A stretch of 54,534 bases of DNA, from the NCBI GenBank assembly GCA_947628235.1, contig CANQZC010000009.1, positions 1 through 54,534 on the forward strand. Reading direction: 5' to 3'. This DNA comes from an uncultured Bacilli bacterium (GTDB lineage: Bacteria > Bacillota_I > Bacilli_A > RF39 > UBA660). Made by a program: the position numbers and the translations under genes. Every line of letters starts with the position of its first letter. The first letter of the stretch is position 1. Below, piece by piece: positions 51,322 to 54,534 of this stretch. The notes below the pieces were generated by a model that was not told the origin of the DNA, ran no database searches, and worked only from the letters and a program-made list of their open reading frames with translations.

Positions 51322-53865
51322 ATGATATGTAATAATTGTCATAAAGAGATTGGGGATGTAACCCATTGCCCTTATTGTAATTATGAAAATGAAACAAGAG
51401 AAAAGCCTAAAAAAGATAAAAAGAAATTAGTAGTTATTCTGGTGATAGTATGCGCTATCGCAATTTTAACAGCATATTTCTTATGGGAATTTTTCTTTCC
51501 GCGAATTTCTCTTCAAAATATGAAAGAGGAATATACTGGAGAAGAATTTATTGGACAAAAATATGAAGTACGCGGCAGTTTATTTGTTAGAACCAACAAA
51601 ACTGTATGGAATATTAATGGGTATGATTTCTATCAAGGAAAAAGTCCAGCCATGATTCCTGCTACAACGGGCAAGAATACCTTAACGATTACGAATGGAA
51701 AAGCTACCAAGACTTATGAGTTTACCGTTTCGAAAGAAGGAATCTTACTTCAAGATAATACAGAATATGTGAATGCGGATGAAACAGATTATGATGGAGA
51801 TGGTATTCCTAATCAAAAAGAGAAAGAATTAGGTCTTTCTACCTATACCAATGATACTGATGGAGATGGCCTATACGATAATGTAGAACTGATTATGGGT
51901 CTAGATCCTAAAAAAGAAGATAATTATTATGAGAATAGAACTTTTACTGTCTTACAAGATAATTCCAAAAATAAAAAGAACTATGTAGAAGTAACAGGAA
52001 AAGGAAATATTGCGAATACTTTTCTAGATACTACCAAATTAAATGTAGGATATGATTACACTTTTGTTCGTAGTGAGGTATTATCCTTAGTTACTTCTAA
52101 TAAAGAAGAACCAGAGAAATTAACCATTTACTTTGAAAGAGATGGAAGAGATTTAGATACATTTGCTATCTATGAATATGACCCCAAAGAAAATGTTTTA
52201 AAGGAAAAGGAAACAGAAATGAATGAGGAATATTTCTATGCTGATGCAGATTTTAATTTCTGTTACTTTTTAGGAAATAAAAATAATGTTCCTACAGGCG
52301 AATATAAAAATCAAATTATGATTCTCATTGATAACTCTGGTTCTATGTATACAAAAGATTATGTATCTGAAAAGATGGATCAAGAAATCTCTGAAGATGA
52401 TTCAAATTATGGAAATGACATTGAATTTAAAAGAATTTCTTTAATGAAAACTCTAGTAGAAAGATTAGGAACAGAAAAATATGAATATTCTGTTTATGCT
52501 TTTACTTCAGATTTTTGTGATATCGTCTCTAATTCTAAAGAAAAAGATACTATTTTAAATGGCATGGAGTCATTAAAAACAAATTGCCAAAACTTTACGG
52601 GAACCGATATGTCAGGAGCGATTCGTAACTATGTTTCTAAATTTGATATGAACGCTCCTGGAATAAAATATCTAATTGTCCTAACGGATGGACAAGATAC
52701 AGGATTCTTTACTTTTCCACTTTATAAGTCGAATTATAACAATTATCTTAGTAAAGGAATTCGTATTATTACGGTCGGATTAGGGCAAGGAGTAAATAGT
52801 GATTATCTAGAAGAAATTGCGAAGAATACGAATGGAGCTTATTTCTATGCTAGTGATGCTTCTATGCTAGAATCTTTAATTCATTTGATTGAAAATAGTA
52901 TTCAGAACCAAACGACAACAACCATTGATGATAAAGAAGTAACTTTAGTAGCAGATAGTGGATTTGATGTTTCTAAAGATGGTTTCTCTTTTGCTAACTT
53001 TGGAAGTCAAGATACTCCATATGGAAACTGTTATGGATTTTCTTATCTTACAAAATTAATCTATTTAAATAAACTTCCAAATTCTGCGGAAGCAGAAGCA
53101 GGAACATTCCCTCTAGGAGATGATAATGCTTTAGTAGCATATACTCTTACAGATCTTAATAAAACTAGATTAATGAAAGGACAGGTAGCAAATATTACTT
53201 TAGACCCTTATTATTCTATGCTTTTACAATCAGATTTACCAGAAGATTATCGAGATAGGGTAGTAGATGGTATTCCTTATATTAAAGAAGAATATGCAAA
53301 TGCGGCTTCTTTAATGGGATATACTCTATATGTTAAAAAAGTATCTCAACCAGTAGAAATAGAAGTTAATGGGGAAAAAGGAACATATACCAAATATCAA
53401 TCTACAGGAGATATTAATTTATTCGATGCTAAAGTAGATGATAAATATTATGATGATTATCAAGTATTACAATTAATCAATCGTTATTTTCGAATTCAAA
53501 AACGCCATTTTGTAGACGCTTTGAAAGAAAAAATAGAAATCACAAACCAAAAAAATGGTTTCTATGACTTTGAAAAGCAGGTAAAAAAGACGATTTCTGA
53601 ATTAAAGACTGGATCTCCTGCTTTAATCACTATTGAATGTGCTTTTGGTAGCCATTCCGTGTTAGCTACAAAAGTATATAAATCTAATGATTTAGAAGAA
53701 TATATTATGGGAATCTATGATTCTAATGAACCATTAGTAGAACAACAAGCTCACTTTACTAGACAAACATCTTATGTATTAGGAAGTGAATCTAGTTATT
53801 ATTCTTTTGATTATGAAGCTGGCGGATATCAATTCAAAGAATTTCTCTATTCTGGAGAGTATTAA
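51322..53865 (+). CDS. Zinc-ribbon, membrane-anchored VWA protein with papain-like cysteine peptidase-type C terminus
   Basis: The 847-aa product is modular. It opens with a zinc ribbon (C3, C6, C16, C19), then one membrane helix at about 36-54, a beta domain, and a calcium-binding thrombospondin-type-3 stretch (DYDGDGIPNQKE; DTDGDGLYDNVE, about 153-180). A von Willebrand A domain follows with the MIDAS motif DNSGS at 337-341 and LTDGQD. The final part has a cysteine in PYGNCYGFSYL (C570), a histidine in FGSHSV (H778) and IYDSNEP (D800/N802). This Cys-His-Asp/Asn order and spacing suggest a papain-like peptidase fold; activity is inference. It is the last gene before the CRISPR-associated region and ends in a palindromic terminator. 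Confidence 0.85.
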   Translation: MICNNCHKEIGDVTHCPYCNYENETREKPKKDKKKLVVILVIVCAIAILTAYFLWEFFFPRISLQNMKEEYTGEEFIGQKYEVRGSLFVRTNKTVWNINGYDFYQGKSPAMIPATTGKNTLTITNGKATKTYEFTVSKEGILLQDNTEYVNADETDYDGDGIPNQKEKELGLSTYTNDTDGDGLYDNVELIMGLDPKKEDNYYENRTFTVLQDNSKNKKNYVEVTGKGNIANTFLDTTKLNVGYDYTFVRSEVLSLVTSNKEEPEKLTIYFERDGRDLDTFAIYEYDPKENVLKEKETEMNEEYFYADADFNFCYFLGNKNNVPTGEYKNQIMILIDNSGSMYTKDYVSEKMDQEISEDDSNYGNDIEFKRISLMKTLVERLGTEKYEYSVYAFTSDFCDIVSNSKEKDTILNGMESLKTNCQNFTGTDMSGAIRNYVSKFDMNAPGIKYLIVLTDGQDTGFFTFPLYKSNYNNYLSKGIRIITVGLGQGVNSDYLEEIAKNTNGAYFYASDASMLESLIHLIENSIQNQTTTTIDDKEVTLVADSGFDVSKDGFSFANFGSQDTPYGNCYGFSYLTKLIYLNKLPNSAEAEAGTFPLGDDNALVAYTLTDLNKTRLMKGQVANITLDPYYSMLLQSDLPEDYRDRVVDGIPYIKEEYANAASLMGYTLYVKKVSQPVEIEVNGEKGTYTKYQSTGDINLFDAKVDDKYYDDYQVLQLINRYFRIQKRHFVDALKEKIEITNQKNGFYDFEKQVKKTISELKTGSPALITIECAFGSHSVLATKVYKSNDLEEYIMGIYDSNEPLVEQQAHFTRQTSYVLGSESSYYSFDYEAGGYQFKEFLYSGEY

Positions 53866-53892
53866 AAAACTTATTTTAAAAATAAGTTTTTT
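53864..53892. terminator. Palindromic bidirectional terminator
   Basis: AAAAAACTTATTTT joined to its complement, with a T run on either strand. It separates the VWA gene from the leftward small RNA region. Confidence 0.8.
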
Positions 53893-53901
53893 ATATGCAA
53901 T

Positions 53902-54016
53902 AAAAAAGCAATTCGCAGCTTAACAATTGAAGATGTCTACGAATTGCACAAACTAGGTTATCCCTTTATAAAAAGGAAACTAATAATTATTGGAAGAGAG
54001 TTTTAAAACTTTCTCC
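53902..54016 (-). ncRNA. Predicted small RNA, about 115 nt (RNA-C), near cas9
   Basis: Leftward unit with its own promoter (TTGAAC, 17 bases, TATAAT) and terminator. The RNA starts near 54016 with GGAGAAAGUUUUAAAAC, which can fold on itself (the DNA is a near-palindrome). It contains a hairpin CCUUU/AAAGG at about 53964-53977. It ends in a stem GCAATTCG (53947-53940) with CGAATTGC (53915-53908) and six U. No ORF is evident. Part of it, AACUCUCU, complements AGAGAGUU in the tracrRNA anti-repeat. Function is unknown; compare the position of scaRNA in Francisella. Confidence 0.65.
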
Positions 54017-54022
54017 ATAAAC

Positions 54023-54051
54023 ATTATAACATTTTACTTTAAAAAGTTCAA
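54023..54051 (-). promoter_or_regulatory. Promoter of RNA-C
   Basis: On the minus strand: TTGAAC (54051-54046), 17-base spacer, perfect TATAAT (54028-54023). The predicted start is near 54016. Confidence 0.8.
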
Positions 54052-54132
54052 CGAAACTATTATGTAAAAAGTCAAATAAAAATTAGTGCGTTAACACTAG
54101 TCTAAAATGAAAGCTTATTTTAGTCTCACAAA

Positions 54133-54195
54133 TAAAAAATGACTGAAAACGGTACATTGAATAAAAATGAAACCGCATTAATTCAGCCATTTCTA
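54133..54195 (-). ncRNA. Predicted small RNA, about 60 nt (RNA-B), near cas9
   Basis: Leftward unit with promoter TTGACA, 17 bases, TATATT. The RNA is nearly all one hairpin: UGGCUGAA (54189-54182) pairs with UUCAGUCA (54147-54140), then CGGU (54175-54172) with ACCG (54153-54150), with a loop of about 18 nt, followed by six U (54139-54134). A 35-codon frame starts at AUG in the first arm but would read through the terminator and has no ribosome site, so I treat the unit as an RNA gene. Confidence 0.6.
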
Positions 54196-54200
54196 TAGAC

Positions 54201-54229
54201 AATATAACACAATCAATCACTAATGTCAA
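54201..54229 (-). promoter_or_regulatory. Promoter of RNA-B
   Basis: On the minus strand: perfect TTGACA (54229-54224), 17-base spacer, TATATT (54206-54201). The start would be near 54194, at the foot of the hairpin. Confidence 0.8.
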
Positions 54230-54377
54230 ACCTGATATACCACTTTATAATATACTAAGAAATTGGTTATGTAATTTATGAAAACTTAGAATCAAGAATT
54301 TTTTAAAAAGGAAACGAAGGAAAATGTATTTTTTCCTTTTCTTTTATGATAAAATGATTGTAGTGGTTAATGAACCA

Positions 54378-54470
54378 TAAAAAAGTCGCCTAAGCGACTG
54401 TTCTCATAAGAGTATTAAAGGAAAACCTTTATTTTAACTCTCTATAACATCTTGAATGGTATCAAGACAC
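54378..54470 (-). ncRNA. tracrRNA of a type II-A CRISPR-Cas system
   Basis: Read leftward from about 54468, the RNA has the full order of a Cas9 tracrRNA. The anti-repeat spans 54468-54431; its part GATACCATTCAAGATGTTAT recalls GGAACCATTCAAAACAGCAT of S. pyogenes, and it ends GUUAAAAUAA, exactly as in that RNA. A nexus hairpin follows, AAAGG/CCTTT around AAAA (54417-54430), then a small hairpin CTC/GAG (54403-54412). A terminator stem AGTCGC with GCGACT (54399-54384) ends in six U. The match of anti-repeat, order and location before cas9 on the opposite strand, as in S. pyogenes, makes this assignment strong. It base-pairs with CRISPR repeats to guide Cas9 and RNase III processing. Confidence 0.9.
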
Positions 54471-54474
54471 CATA

Positions 54475-54504
54475 AATGTATCATATTTGAAGGAGGTTTG
54501 TCAA
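54475..54504 (-). promoter_or_regulatory. Promoter of tracrRNA, overlapping the cas9 start region
   Basis: On the minus strand a perfect TTGACA lies at 54504-54499, between the cas9 ribosome site and its ATG. The -10 is less clear: TACATT (54480-54475, 18-base spacer) would start the RNA exactly at the anti-repeat; a better TATGAT (54485-54480) is only 13 bases away. Confidence 0.55.
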
Positions 54505-54505
54505 G

Positions 54506-54534
54506 ATGAAAGAATATAATATTGGACTAGATAT
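54506..54534 (+). CDS. cas9: CRISPR-associated endonuclease Cas9, N-terminal start only
   Basis: Only nine full codons are visible before the window ends. They read MKEYNIGLD, followed by the first two bases AT of an Ile or Met codon. This is the RuvC-I opening strand of Cas9 ([20 protein letters not shown] in S. pyogenes), carrying the catalytic Asp. AAGGAGG (54490-54496) is 9 bases before the ATG. The tracrRNA directly upstream supports the call against other actin/RNase H-fold proteins that also open with GxD. The rest of cas9, any cas1/cas2/csn2 and the repeat array must lie beyond 54534. Confidence 0.88.

Noticed and set aside
53902..54016. RNA-C as a second tracrRNA for another CRISPR system
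   Set aside because: Its 5' part resembles an anti-repeat only loosely, the nexus-like hairpin is generic, and no second cas gene is visible; left as an unassigned RNA.
54084..54189. A 35-codon leftward frame (starting MAELMRFHF) in RNA-B
   Set aside because: It has no ribosome site, reads through the RNA-B terminator, and its start lies inside the hairpin stem.
54506..54534. Start of a sugar kinase (FGGY) or ROK protein instead of Cas9
   Set aside because: Those also begin with a GxD strand, but the tracrRNA directly upstream and the MKEYNIGLD wording favour Cas9. The call still rests on nine codons.
1..54534. tRNA or rRNA genes, insertion sequences, prophage genes
   Set aside because: None seen: intergenic gaps are short and contain no cloverleaf or rRNA sequence that I recognise, and no transposase, integrase or phage structural gene is present.

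Overview
The window reads as chromosomal DNA from an AT-rich, endospore-forming Bacillota, most likely an uncultured gut-type Bacilli lineage (RF39/Erysipelotrichales-like; this placement is inference). The support is as follows. Genes are tightly packed and mostly on the + strand, with ribosome sites of the GGAGG or AGGTGA type. TGA is used as a stop (for example at the end of mutL), so the code is not the mycoplasma one. Sporulation genes are present (spoIIP, spoIVB, spoIIM, CotH-type kinases, a YjcZ-like peptide). ProRS is of the archaeal/eukaryotic type and AlaRS is compact, lacking the C-Ala domain.

Layout. 1-2.6 kb: the 3' end of an InlB-repeat surface protein, then leftward genes for peptide deformylase and two small membrane peptides. 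2.8-8.0 kb: ftsW-like SEDS gene, an unknown gene, a Spx/ArsC-like gene, rpsO with a structured leader, pnp, HIT hydrolase. 8.2-15.5 kb: membrane-anchored protein, a short SUF set (sufC, one SufB/D-like protein, sufS), mutL, proS, frr. 15.5-23.9 kb: a three-gene ABC exporter, AI-2E-type membrane protein, P-loop kinase, compact alaS, thioredoxin-like protein, queH, lipoprotein, DUF84 NTPase. 23.9-32.8 kb: a structured RNA, a two-component system, a lone pseudopilin, tcdA, HAD phosphatase, spoIIP, small membrane proteins, nusB-xseA-xseB. 32.8-42.5 kb: two leftward surface proteins, then CotH / VTC polyphosphate polymerase-type / DUF4956 / CotH. 42.6-46.5 kb: GH25-LysM lipoprotein, SpaA-like surface protein and class B sortase. 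46.6-53.9 kb: spoIVB, ADP-ribosylglycohydrolase, zinc-ribbon protein, mscL, spoIIM, mnmA, and a large VWA plus papain-like surface protein.

The last 640 bases are the most unusual part. The final 29 bases encode MKEYNIGLD, the start of a Cas9 (RuvC-I strand). Directly upstream on the opposite strand lies a recognisable type II-A tracrRNA: an anti-repeat matching the Streptococcus pyogenes one, a nexus hairpin, a small hairpin and a terminator. Two further leftward transcription units without convincing ORFs lie between the VWA gene and the tracrRNA. Each has its own good sigma-A promoter (17-base spacer) and a hairpin-plus-U-tract terminator, giving predicted RNAs of about 60 and 115 nt. The larger one can pair with the tracrRNA anti-repeat over a short stretch. 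This three-RNA array beside cas9 is the best candidate here for something undescribed; the rest of the CRISPR locus lies beyond the window.

Together the genes describe a housekeeping chromosome segment (translation, RNA decay, repair, Fe-S assembly, sporulation) interspersed with cell-surface modules, ending at the edge of a CRISPR-Cas type II locus.
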